A stretch of 19,213 nt of DNA from Phoronis ovalis (Eukaryota; Phoronida; Phoronidae), in NCBI GenBank assembly GCA_028565635.1, contig JAOXYB010016210.1, positions 1 to 19,213 of the forward strand, written 5' to 3'. Positions 1 to 8,807 of this stretch are shown here, piece by piece (the stretch's first letter is position 1; each line of letters opens with the position of its first letter). The translations under genes and the position numbers were made by a program. The notes below the pieces were generated by a model. It was given only the letters and a program-made list of their open reading frames with translations. It was not told where the DNA came from and did not search any database.

Positions 1-182
1 GCAATTCCTTTCGCTCAAATAACCAATTTAAACAGCGTACAATGATGATTCTTCGAATCGTCGTTGTCTTGTTTCATTTGTGATAGGGTATATTTCTGGT
101 CACCTTTATTTACCACAGGGTCAGGGATTTTTTTATCCTGGGCCGAACACCCCTACCAATTTTTTTGTCAAGTACCCCCGGG
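1..182. mobile_element. Terminus of a CCCGGGG-ended repeat element (cut by the window edge)
   Basis: Read on the minus strand, the segment begins CCCGGGGGTACTTGACAAAA at 182 and continues with GGTAGGGGTGTTC. The start resembles the right end of the element at 3488-4050 (CCCGGGGGGTAGTCAATATG) and the segment at 19137. The other end is outside the window, so type and length are unknown. Confidence 0.45.
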
Positions 183-218
183 TGAAATATACAACATATG
201 CAAATATTTATTACTTAC
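1..218 (-). other. PGD intron 3, partial, with the edge of a repeat element
   Basis: Intron following the third coding exon (donor GTAAGT at 213-218). No further PGD coding sequence (the expected next residues around RRCRDLKAKGILFVGSGVSGG) is visible, so the next exon is off the left edge. About positions 1-182 look like the end of a repeat whose terminus is GTACCCCCGGG at 172-182. Confidence 0.7.
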
Positions 219-1991
219 ATTGGAGTCTCTGTATTCAGAATTTCCACCATCAATGATGATGTCTCCTTTTTCTAACAGAGGTACCTAAAAATAATGTTTT
301 AAAATTACTTTGTGTTCCTGTGCCAATACAGAAAAAATTAAATCATCTGACACATTTGTATTGTTACCACTAGTTCTGTTATTACAAAATTAGCATAATT
401 TACCCATAGGTAGATATATTTTTAATATTCTGTACAATGCAATGTATTCCAAATATCAAAAATGTGAGTGTATAAGTGTATTGCAATCCAAAAGATAAAG
501 TTGAAAAGTGCATTCACTTCATTCAAAATGAGTTTTGCCTTAGTTTATATTTCTTTTTCACCTTATCTATTGAGTACAACAATTATTATAATTAGCAATA
601 GAGTTTCTGAAATGTGTGGATAGTCTAAGCACCACAACATGGAATGAATTACTCTTTGACAGTATTTGACATTCAACTTACTAGCTGATCTATGAAGTTA
701 TCGACAGCTGAACCAGCTTTGACAAGCATCATAACACGGCGAGGTTTCTTCAACTTTGAAACCATTTCCTTCAGTGATCTTGCCCCAACAACTTTAGTAC
801 CCTTCGCTTCATTAGCTAAAAAGTTGTCAACCTTTTCAACAGTACGGTTGAATGCACATACCTATAGAAGAATAACCTTTAATATTACATTTAATGTAAT
901 AACCAATAGAAATTTACTTTAATTAATTTAAGAAGTTCTTGGTGTAAGCCTATAGGATCTATAAAATTCTTTCCAGTTATCAGAGTGTAAAGCACAGGCT
1001 TTTCTTGAAATGGATATAAAATTCTAAGAGATACTTCAACATTATTATGTCAAATAAAAAATTAATAAAAATAAAACTACTTAACACATTGAATTAACAA
1101 AAGTTATATAATACCATTTTCTATAAAAAGATAAGTCTAGTTTAATTTTTTTCATTATAAGCACAGTAAATAACAGGGTAATACGTACTTGAATGCATGT
1201 ATGTTTTTACTAATTAAGGCAACTAATGCTGACACATCATGCATTATTTTATTTTTCTGAATAAATTCAAAAAGTATTTCTTTTCACAGGAAGCATGATA
1301 GCCAAAGATGACATTACCTATGTCACAAATTTGATCAAGCAGTAATGTGTGACCACATGTATCCTGTTCTATGTATGTCATTTTCTAAGAGTAACTGTTG
1401 TGATGAATTAATATGATTTCCAGACAATTTTATCAGTGCAATATTTTCTTTCTTATAACAATAAACATATGTAAAATTCTGGCAGTTAAAGTCCACTATT
1501 ATGTAATTACTGAAAAATGTGAAGTAGGGTATAGTATCAAAGTTGTGTGTTTAGATAATTCACTGCTAGTCAGATCATTTTGATTGCATTTAATTTAATT
1601 TGCATTTAATTTGACTGCAAGAGCTTAAAAAAATACAGCATTTGTCAATCTGTAATAACCCAATAATACAAAAAATGATAATAATTAAATTAAAAATAAA
1701 AATAGATTCTCACCTTGTAATTTCACTAGAATAGTACACTGATACAGACATGCCACATTTAAATGTCTGCCATATATTTATGTTGTATTATCTGACCTCA
1801 CTTATCTAGAATATTACCAGGAAATTGACTTATTATATAACAATAGGGAAAGTATGTATTTTCTATAATAACATATCCTGCTTCCTGGTAGCATAATTTC
1901 TTACCACAAATCCATGGTCATTCATATTGAGAATAAGGTTCTGGCCCATGACAGCCAAACCAATAAGGGCGATATCAGCTTCTCCAGACAT
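219..1991 (-). CDS. PGD: 6-phosphogluconate dehydrogenase, decarboxylating (5' part, three coding exons)
   Basis: Cytosolic enzyme that oxidatively decarboxylates 6-phosphogluconate to ribulose 5-phosphate and makes NADPH in the pentose phosphate pathway. Coding exons on the minus strand are 1905-1991 (29 codons), 682-861 (60 codons) and 219-284 (22 codons). All are phase 0 with GT/AG borders. The protein begins MSGEADIALIGLAVMGQN, the Rossmann nucleotide-binding loop. It continues through CAFNRT (the Asn-Arg-Thr that contacts the NADPH phosphate), FLANEAKGTKVVGA, LVKAGSAVDNFI and DIIIDGGNSEYRDSN, closely matching the animal PGD N-terminus. Only residues 1-111 of about 480 are here; the substrate-binding and all-helical C-terminal parts lie beyond the left edge. 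The ATG at 1991 matches the usual PGD start and sits two bases after a good 3' splice site (AG at 1994-1995), so the 5' UTR is probably split by an intron. Head-to-head with MRPL20. Confidence 0.96.
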
Positions 1992-2874
1992 TTCTGAAAA
2001 CAGAAATACAGCTATAATGTTTGCTGGGTACATATCCTGTACATATCAGCACTAGTCTGGTTTTTTATTCTTTTATCAAACTCTGGTCCTATAATCACCA
2101 TACACAGTATGAGCCTAAAACTGGGGAATTAATTTGTATCTTAGTCACAAAAATAATCAGTGAGTTGCTCTCAAATATTAGGAAGTCGGATGCTTAAAGT
2201 TATGTATCCTCAACATGATTTAGTTCTTGTTCAACTGAGGAAAATGATGGCCTAACTAAGGGCAAAGTAAACAGAAGCATGGACCGAAACATTTTAATTG
2301 GGATTTTGACCATACTTTGATTAATATCTCTCTGTACATGATTACATATAGGCATTAGTATGAAAACTGAAATCAGTATTATCTCTAAACACTGAAAGTC
2401 ACTTCGCATTATCGGTATGGGTTTTTGCTATGATTTTAATGTTCTGTTTTCCTCTCAACAGCAACAAGGGGTTGCAAGAATTGCAGTGACTCAGCACTTA
2501 CTTTTTAAAATCTCAGTTTAATTACATGATATACATTACAAACTCATGGAAAAGAATTAAAATGGTATACACAATATTAACAAGGTGTCACTTTAATATG
2601 CAGAAATTGATTCAACAAGTAGTCGCAAAATTATTTGCTATATCTTTTGCAACTACTCACTACCAACCCATGTCGGTTCGGGATAGCAAAAAGTGGCTGA
2701 GCAGTGCGGAGTGAGTGGGTTATCCCAAAAGACTAAGAACACAGTAGCTTCGAATGTTTCGGCATACTCGACTAGCATGATAAGACAGTTGCCAAACTGT
2801 TATAATTAACATGTTCTCCCTTATAACAAGATTGTCAAGGAACAATAAGAACCAAACATATAAAATAATATTAC
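862..2874 (-). other. PGD introns (862-1904 and 1994-2874)
   Basis: Two AT-rich introns flank the first coding exon (1905-1991). The first is 1043 bases and contains only small direct repeats, such as two copies of TGCATTTAATTT near 1585-1612. The second is 881 bases and contains a GC-richer patch at about 2646-2735 with weak inverted symmetry. No conserved protein, tRNA or other gene was recognised in either. The shorter intron 285-681 also shows nothing notable. Confidence 0.75.
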
Positions 2875-2960
2875 CTGTGTGCAGTACTTAAACTCAACCG
2901 GCTTGTCTGCTTTCAGGATGGCTTTGACCGAATGACCTCATTTCAATATTTTTACATTTT
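2875..2960 (-). other. PGD: Probable non-coding first exon (5' UTR) of PGD
   Basis: On the minus strand the sequence reads CTGCACACAG followed by a donor GTAATA (GT at 2873-2874). Joining it to the acceptor at 1994-1995 gives CACAG/AAATG, placing the PGD start codon just after the junction with a purine at -3. The exon's 5' end is not visible and is put at roughly 2960 only because the promoter interval follows. No coding potential joins in frame to the PGD ATG. This is inference from splice signals, not from homology. Confidence 0.5.
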
Positions 2961-3183
2961 TTTTCTAGTTTGATCAATACGCATAAAATTTAAAAAGTAG
3001 CCACACTAACGTAGCACTGTAACACGTTTTAAGTTTTCTTAATGGAAAAAAGGTTTATTCAGATTTTATTTTATCACGTGGAAGCGATCTACGAGATTAA
3101 AGATGGCTGCGCCCAGTCGCACGAAAATTCGCTAATAATTTCATGTTGTTGTGCATTGTTGCTGTATCCTACAAAAAATAAAT
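2960..3183. promoter_or_regulatory. Bidirectional promoter interval between PGD and MRPL20
   Basis: PGD (minus) and MRPL20 (plus) diverge from this short interval. It contains a palindromic E-box CACGTG at 3075-3080 and AAGATGGCTGC at 3100-3110, one base from the animal YY1 consensus AAGATGGCGGC. YY1 sites of this kind commonly lie at or just after the start site of ribosomal-protein and nuclear-encoded mitochondrial genes. No TATA box is placed convincingly. Transcription start sites are not visible; the MRPL20 start is most likely close to the YY1-like site, giving a 5' UTR of about 80 bases. Confidence 0.6.
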
Positions 3184-6100
3184 ATGGTATTCCTAACAGC
3201 AGCACGGTTCGTTAGAAGTAGGGGACCAGATAGATTCTGGAGGAGACAACAACTTCTACGTATGTCTGCAGTAAGTATGCATGGATTTACTTCTCGCGAT
3301 TATTAGTTTATTACTAGAAAAATAGTCCTGCAACTGCAAGCATACTACTAATACTATGGAGTATGGGGAGCCTACGGCTTGTCTGTATGGTCCGGGCCAC
3401 CCCATATCAAACCAGCCCTAGGCTGCCCATAGTAGGGTCATGCTTGCAGGACTAATGCCTATGGTCATATTTTCTACTACATTCTACCCAGGGGGTGGTC
3501 AATATGAAAGTGGGTACGCATGTTCCAACAAATTTTCGCGTGAAACTGAAAGCCAGAAAGGGTATGTTTTTCAAACCGCAGGCGCGTTACGTGCTTAGGG
3601 TCTGTTTTTTGGCTAAAATCACGAAAAGGGGTGTTTTTTTTGGAGGTGTTACACTTCCTAAGGGGTGTTGTTTGGAAGTTTCACTTCCTTATGGTAATCG
3701 TTTAAATTTCAACTCGTTAGGGGGTGCAAATACGGTCAAGAGAAAACTTAATATGTTTACCAGAATGTGTATTCCCCATCATATGAAAGTTACTTCCTGA
3801 ATTGATGCTATTTTGAGAATGACCTTTTAAAACACAGCATACGATTGGTCAGGTCAGGATTCAGGTATCACGTGATCCACTTCCTTATAGTGGTGTATTT
3901 TTTCAAAAAAGCACTTCCTTAGGGGTATTTTTTAAAAAAATTCACTTCTTTAGGGGGTGTATTTTTTGCAGAATTGCACTTCGTAAGGGGCTTTTGTGAA
4001 AAGTCATGTTGGAACATGGGTACCCACTTTCATATTGACTACCCCCCGGGACTTTCTGTCGTTCTTCTTTAGCTTTATATTATTTAGTCCTATATGAAAG
4101 TAAATATGCAGTATAGCCCTGGGTTCTGATGGAAAAACTGGGTATTTTTGCTTGTAAAATCTCACTGAGAGACATACAGGACAGGTTTAATAAATTAATA
4201 TCATGAGATAGTACTCAAATTTCCATTAATCACTAAATCAGATAACAAACATTTTAATGCGAAAAGTGTCAAATATATTTTTTGTTCCAGTTATCTCATT
4301 CATCAAAAACCGGCAGAATTTATTCGCACTTTATACTTCATGTTAAGTTTTAGGTAATTAAATAAAAAGATAGAAAAACAATAACATTTGATTTTTTGTG
4401 AGTCTTATTACACCTTCCACTTTCCATTGAACCGGATTGAAGCAAGCCGTCATACATTCCACAGAAAATCACCGATTTCTCAAAACAGGTAGGCTCTAAT
4501 TAGTCCTGATAATAGGCCCAATACTGACATATTGTTCCTATAACACTTTCGTATTCAAAAACTATAGTCTTTCGAATTTAATAAAAACTCACCCGTACGA
4601 CAAAATTAATGATGCAATAATACTGCGATGGTCTTAGTTTGTTATTATCAAGTTAAGAAAGTACACATCTGCACATGTAAACAAGTTATGTTGTTAGCTA
4701 TATTTCCTCTCCAAAGTATTTCGCACTTTATTCATACATTTGGAAATACAGACATGTTTGTGCTTCGAAGCAAGAGAAAAATGGTCGCCTGAAAAGTCTT
4801 GTCCCACATTTCCTTGATCATGTGCTACCTACCAGTGAACTCAGACTTTCCAAATCTGTAATTTACTTTTCTGTAAGTAAGTCATGTGACCTGTACGGTT
4901 GCCATTTTGGGTTAAAATGTCAAATTCAAAAGAATATAAGTAAATTCACTAAACCTGTTCACATTGTACGAGTATCCAGTTTCTCCACAAGTGGCAGTAC
5001 AATCAACTAAGTTGAAGTAATCAGCAATTAGTTTTTATACATATATTGGAATAGCTTGTTTGGGTTTTCTGATTTAATGTATGTGATGTGTGCCAAGGGT
5101 TTCATTCTGTTAAATTAAAACAAAGCTATGTTATTAAATTTTATTATTTAATCATTGTAGAAATTCTATGGACGAAGAAGGAACTGTGTGAACATTGCTA
5201 TGCGTTATATTTGGAGAGCTTTGGTATATGCAAAAAAGGGAAGACAGCTAAAGAAAAGAGATATGAGAGAGGTTTTTATGTAATAAATATAATTATTGGC
5301 CTGTTCCATGAGCATTAATATCCAAATGTGGAAATATGATGCAGCTAACATTCTGCGACTCATTTAAGATGTTAACAAATGGATGACAACAAATAGGGTG
5401 AATAATCAATACAAATCAAATAATATTCACTTGCCAGAAACTGATTTTTCACATTGTAGTATAAGTGTGTTACTTACATTCTGATCTGTTTTCTAAAACT
5501 ACCAGCAGATATAATTTCTGGTGCACAATGTTCCTCCTTTTTCTACTGCTTAGATATTCTAAAAAGCCATTCATGGTGGATTTTATCCCTTTATCTTATT
5601 AGTTGTGGCAGATAAGGTTAGAAGCAGGGTGCAGAGAGCATGACATCACTTGGCAAATGATGAATGAAGCATTACACAAGGTATTGTAACAAGAACAGTA
5701 TCAGACAGTAAAGTACAGCTTGGAACAACCAAATCAAATTAGTGACCAACTTTCAGTTGAAAATGCCCTCCTGTTACTAACAATATTCAACATTTGCACT
5801 GTTTGGTGACTTGAGCAATTTTTATACTGGTGTTGAGAACCTTTCCTCAAATGTAAACAGGCCACATAGGAAAATCAGTAAAAATTTCACAATCAACAAT
5901 TGGCCTGCGGAAGAACAATAATTTACTAGCTACCTATGAGAGCAGCAGCAGAGACATCTGGGACCCGTTGCCAGAAACTACAAAGTTACAATTACGTAAA
6001 TTATAACTACAATTGTTGTAAGTATCTTTACAAAGTTACAAAATTGTAAGTATTTACGAAATTGCAACTTTATGATGTTTCCAACAACATTATTAATTTC

Positions 6101-6954
6101 TTTTATGTTGCTTTAGACAAATAATGATTTTATTTTTCAGTCTAACATACTGCTAAACAAGAAAGTGCTGACAGATATAGCCATTTATGAACCAAGAACA
6201 TTTAAGGTGAGTACAGTCTTGTACCAAATTTAGTGTCACCATGATTAAACAATTCAAGGGCATATGATATTAAAACAGGAAGATATTGCACATAGTAGTT
6301 ACTTAATAGCATAATGCTAATATTTACTACAATGTCAGTATAAGTCATCCGCTGTATAGGTATTTACATAGCTGCTAACCATTCTGGATTGCCTGGAATC
6401 ATTCCGAATTTTAACCGGATTTTCAGCATTTTGTAATTTGGATTCTGTATTGTGCATAAAAAGTAACTTCAAATTTTTTTTTTAAATTATGATATAAAAT
6501 CATATCATAAAGCAATCTTCTCCATGTAAATTGTAATCAAAGTTGTTTAATTGTATAAAAGGTGCACAGTGTATCATGGTTAAAAAGAATTGCAGAGTAC
6601 ACCAGGTTGCAGGAAATCGCTCCAAATATGCCAAAAAAAATTCCTAACTAATTTCGAATGTCCCTGGCTATTCATATTTCACAAAAGATAATGTTGATAG
6701 CTATGTATTTATAGGATGGTAAAAACTGGGAAAAATTATAATATAGATGGAGTCTGGATTGCTTTGTTATTAATTGAATAATAAATCCATGGTAAAATGG
6801 AAACTATACTATCTGATAGTTGTATTAACCTAGTGGTTGTATTATTTTTTTGTAGAGTTTATGTGATTTATCGAAGAAGTTTCATGCTGATAGAGGTCTG
6901 ACAGTGCCAGGACTAAGACCACCAACAAATGTAATCACACGAGGAATGTTATGA
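3184..6954 (+). CDS. MRPL20: Mitochondrial large-subunit ribosomal protein bL20m, complete, five exons
   Basis: Component of the 39S mitochondrial ribosomal subunit, homologue of bacterial L20, imported into the matrix. Exons are 3184-3270, 5161-5271, 5603-5680, 6141-6206 and 6856-6954. All junctions fall between codons and the product is 146 aa, close to the 149 aa of human MRPL20. Exon 1 encodes MVFLTAARFVRSRGPDRFWR, matching the human start MVFLTAQ and forming an Arg-rich targeting-like N-terminus. Exon 2 carries the basic RNA-binding helix (FYGRRRNCVNIAMRYIWRAL, then KKGRQLKKRDMRE). Exon 3 begins LWQIRLEAGCREHDITW. Exon 4 (NKKVLTDIAIYEPRTFK) is the most diagnostic block, matching human NRKVLADLAIYEPKTFK. 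Exon 5 is the variable tail ending RGML, then TGA. All introns have AG acceptors; intron 2 has an atypical donor, GTTTTT at 5272. Divergent from PGD, convergent with PRDM2. Confidence 0.96.
3323..3454. mobile_element. Short foldback (MITE-like) element in MRPL20 intron 1
   Basis: Starts TAGTCCTGCAA (3323-3333) and ends with its exact reverse complement TTGCAGGACTA (3444-3454). Inner arms also pair imperfectly: GTATGGGGAGCCTACGG from 3361 against CCCTAGGCTGCCCATAG from about 3416. The left arm holds a 6-base duplication (CTGCAA). If the outer TA is a target duplication, the termini would be GTCCTGCAAG, as expected for a Tc1/mariner-type non-autonomous element. GC-richer than its surroundings. 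No coding capacity. Confidence 0.7.
3488..4050. mobile_element. Non-autonomous element with 43-bp terminal inverted repeats and internal repeat array
   Basis: Left terminus 3488-3530 and right terminus 4007-4049 are inverted copies matching at 40 of 43 positions. Shared blocks are GTCAATATGAAAGTGGGTAC and CATGTTCCAACA. The interior is built from direct copies of a roughly 28-34 bp unit beginning CACTTCCTTAGGGG followed by a T-run. The length, about 560 bp, and lack of any transposase indicate a MITE or other non-autonomous DNA element. A 101-codon open frame at 3495-3800 begins inside the left repeat and runs through the units; it reads like translated repeat, not a gene. Target-site duplication is not clear. 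Confidence 0.75.
3620..4005. repeat. Two direct-repeat arrays of a 28-34 bp unit inside the element
   Basis: Units begin at about 3620, 3652, 3682 and 3710, then at 3878, 3912, 3943 and 3977, all in the same orientation. Consensus is CACTTCCTTAGGGGTG followed by TTTTTT, with variation at single bases. About 140 bases of unrelated sequence separate the two groups. The spacing in the second group (34, 31, 34 bases) is close to three helical turns. Confidence 0.7.
5272..6855 (+). other. MRPL20 introns 2-4 (5272-5602, 5681-6140, 6207-6855)
   Basis: Three AT-rich introns between short exons. Intron 3 contains the foldback element at 5967-6088, ending about 50 bases before the exon 4 acceptor. Introns 2 and 4 show nothing recognisable. 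Intron 4 has two short stretches (about 6385-6430 and 6605-6665) a little richer in C and G that could be decayed repeats, but no structure could be shown. Confidence 0.65.
5967..6088. mobile_element. AT-rich foldback (MITE-like) element in MRPL20 intron 3
   Basis: Left arm GTTGCCAGAAACTACAAAG (from 5967) pairs with the reverse complement of the right end, which reads GTTGTTGGAAACATCATAAAG. Pairing continues inward through GTTACAATTACGTAA against GTTGCAATTTCGTAA. The whole 122-base segment can therefore fold into a long imperfect hairpin. The centre repeats ACAAAGTTACAA. No coding capacity and no clear target duplication. Confidence 0.65.
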
Positions 6955-7556
6955 TGAATGTGAATACTTGATACAATATATCATACAAGTAATTATGAAC
7001 AAACTAATGAAGATATATATATGGTGTACAGTTGCAAAAATTACCTGGTTAGCCTACGAAATAAATGTTAGTCAGCTACAAAACCAAGAATTTTATAAAA
7101 GCTTCACATCTCCTGCTACTATACTAGTGACAAAAATCTTTGATTTGTAATGGCCTCAAATTTCTTTGCTACAAAATAACCAGAAGTTCACGAATATTCA
7201 TAGGTCATGTTTCATAATTTGCTTCCATTGAATTCCCTCATTACTTTGTGAGCTTGTCAATTCAGTCTTCTGAAGATCATTACAATAACACAAATGAAGG
7301 TTTAGCAATAATTATGAAATCAATCATGGCGAAAATTCACAAATCTTGTTTTGTTGATATATAGACATGGAGTGCATCTGTGAGGAGTCACATTTCAGAT
7401 TCACAAAATGAAAATGTTTTTTAATATTATGTCACTATCATTGGGACATGCTATATGTTAGATGTGTGACATAATTTGTTGTTTACGGAGTTTCTCAATT
7501 GTAAATCTCATCTTCAGTTTTAAGAAAAAAAGAGATGTTGGCATTTCAGACAACTT

Positions 7557-7566
7557 AATAAATAAA
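7557..7566 (+). terminator. Overlapping AATAAA poly(A) signals of MRPL20
   Basis: Two overlapping AATAAA hexamers (7557-7562 and 7561-7566) lie about 600 bases after the MRPL20 stop codon and are the best placed signals before the opposing gene. The MRPL20 3' UTR would be 6955 to about 7585; it has no long plausible open frame. Confidence 0.6.
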
Positions 7567-7589
7567 TATATCCATTATTGATAAACAAG

Positions 7590-8807
7590 TGTTTTAATAA
7601 TTAAAATTTATTTCCAACTACAAAAAACTAAGGTAACAAATCTATTTTATTGTTCAAACACACAAGTAGCATATGCAACAAACACTAATGTTGCATTACA
7701 AATTCCAGTACATGTACATCATTTTCCTATATTTGTTGTTCTTCAATGAAAAATATTGTCTTTGACACTGGACCTAGTTTCGTTTTTGACAATGTAATTA
7801 TTGATATTATAGTACTCCTCTTCAACTTATGATATGGAGTAGAAATATGTGTACATATAGTTATTTAACCGAGTGTGTAGCTATTATATTGTATGCTTCC
7901 CTTTATACTAATTTTGTTCAGATATTTTCAACCCAAAGATCCAGTACTTCACGTGAATTGTAATAATGTTTATGTGTTCAAGCCCATTCACAATACTACA
8001 AGCAGTTTGCATACATAGCTAAAAAAATTGTGCCCAATGTCGCTTCAGACAGGCAAAATTATATAGTAAATTGAGCAACATGGAAAATAGTTTCAAGTAT
8101 CAGTATCAGTTCCATGCTCATGTTATTGGATATAAACAAATTAAAAACAACTATACATGCATAAATTAGGCACAGTCAACAAAATGAGATTACATGAACA
8201 TTATAATTAACATTTGCAACTTTTCAGTTGATCACTTGAATATACACACAATACTATGCTACATTTACACCAGAAGCTACACAACTGGCATGTCTACCAA
8301 TTAACTGTGCACTCAAAATGAGGTAAACATTGTTATTTTGCATTCAACAATTATTTATTTTTGGCATTTGACGAATTCTAGCGTAATGAATGGTGTGTGA
8401 CAGCTTTATCCAGCAAGTGTATTATACAAAAATATAGATTTAGCTTCAGGCTCATGTTGCCTAAAAATGTTACAAACTTGTATACAGTGTATTTGCTGAC
8501 AACCATCTACAATGAACACAGTTTACAAAATACTATAGCACGACTAGGAATGTTACTTTGATTAAGAATATACACACATCCTATCATAGTATCAGCATTC
8601 ACTATTGTACTTATATAAATAGTAGCTGCAGCCCCACTTTGTGCGAACAGAAGTTGATGCTCCCTTAAATAGAAGCATCCTATTATTATGTACGGCACAT
8701 TAATTAAGAGATTTCACAGTAAACTTCCATTGAATGGCCCATGGATTCTATTCAAGAACTGTACATTTATAAAATGTAACACATTTCAGTTAAATCACTC
8801 AGAGCAA
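7590..8807 (-). other. PRDM2: PRDM2 3' untranslated region
   Basis: About 1.2 kb of AT-rich sequence between the PRDM2 stop codon (8808-8810) and the inferred poly(A) site. The open frame at 8507-8698 on this strand has no recognisable domain and is taken as chance. No other gene is visible. Confidence 0.6.
7607..7612 (-). terminator. AATAAA poly(A) signal of PRDM2 (minus strand)
   Basis: TTTATT on the plus strand reads AATAAA on the minus strand, 1.2 kb after the PRDM2 stop. A second copy is at 7646-7651 and a more proximal one at 8354-8359, so alternative 3' ends are possible. Cleavage about 10-30 bases downstream would fall near 7577-7597, touching the MRPL20 3' end. Confidence 0.5.

Larger units (their letters stand above)
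3271..5160 (+). other. MRPL20 intron 1
   Basis: An 1890-base intron, the largest of the gene. Its first 800 bases hold two unrelated inverted-repeat elements (3323-3454 and 3488-4050). The remainder, 4051-5160, is AT-rich and shows no recognisable exon, RNA gene or mobile element. Open frames at 4822-5010 and upstream of exon 2 have no protein-like character and no plausible splice context. Confidence 0.8.

Noticed and set aside
64-288. Plus-strand open frame across PGD exon 3
   Set aside because: It is antisense to the third PGD coding exon and extends into intron and repeat sequence; no domain is seen.
692-922. Plus-strand open frame opposite PGD exon 2
   Set aside because: Shadow of the conserved minus-strand PGD exon, which explains the constraint.
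2200-2409. Minus-strand 69-codon open frame in the PGD 5' intron
   Set aside because: No domain, no splice context with PGD, and intronic position between the first two exons.
2670-2720. Possible tRNA or intact tRNA-derived SINE
   Set aside because: A-box-like and B-box-like words occur, but in the wrong order and spacing, and no cloverleaf can be drawn on either strand.
2925-2938. Nuclear-receptor-like direct repeat AGGTCA-TT-CGGTCA on the minus strand
   Set aside because: The second half site is imperfect and the match is short; it lies in the probable PGD first exon and has no support.
6968-7150. Open frame just after the MRPL20 stop
   Set aside because: It lies in the 3' UTR; low-complexity AT-rich translation with no domain.
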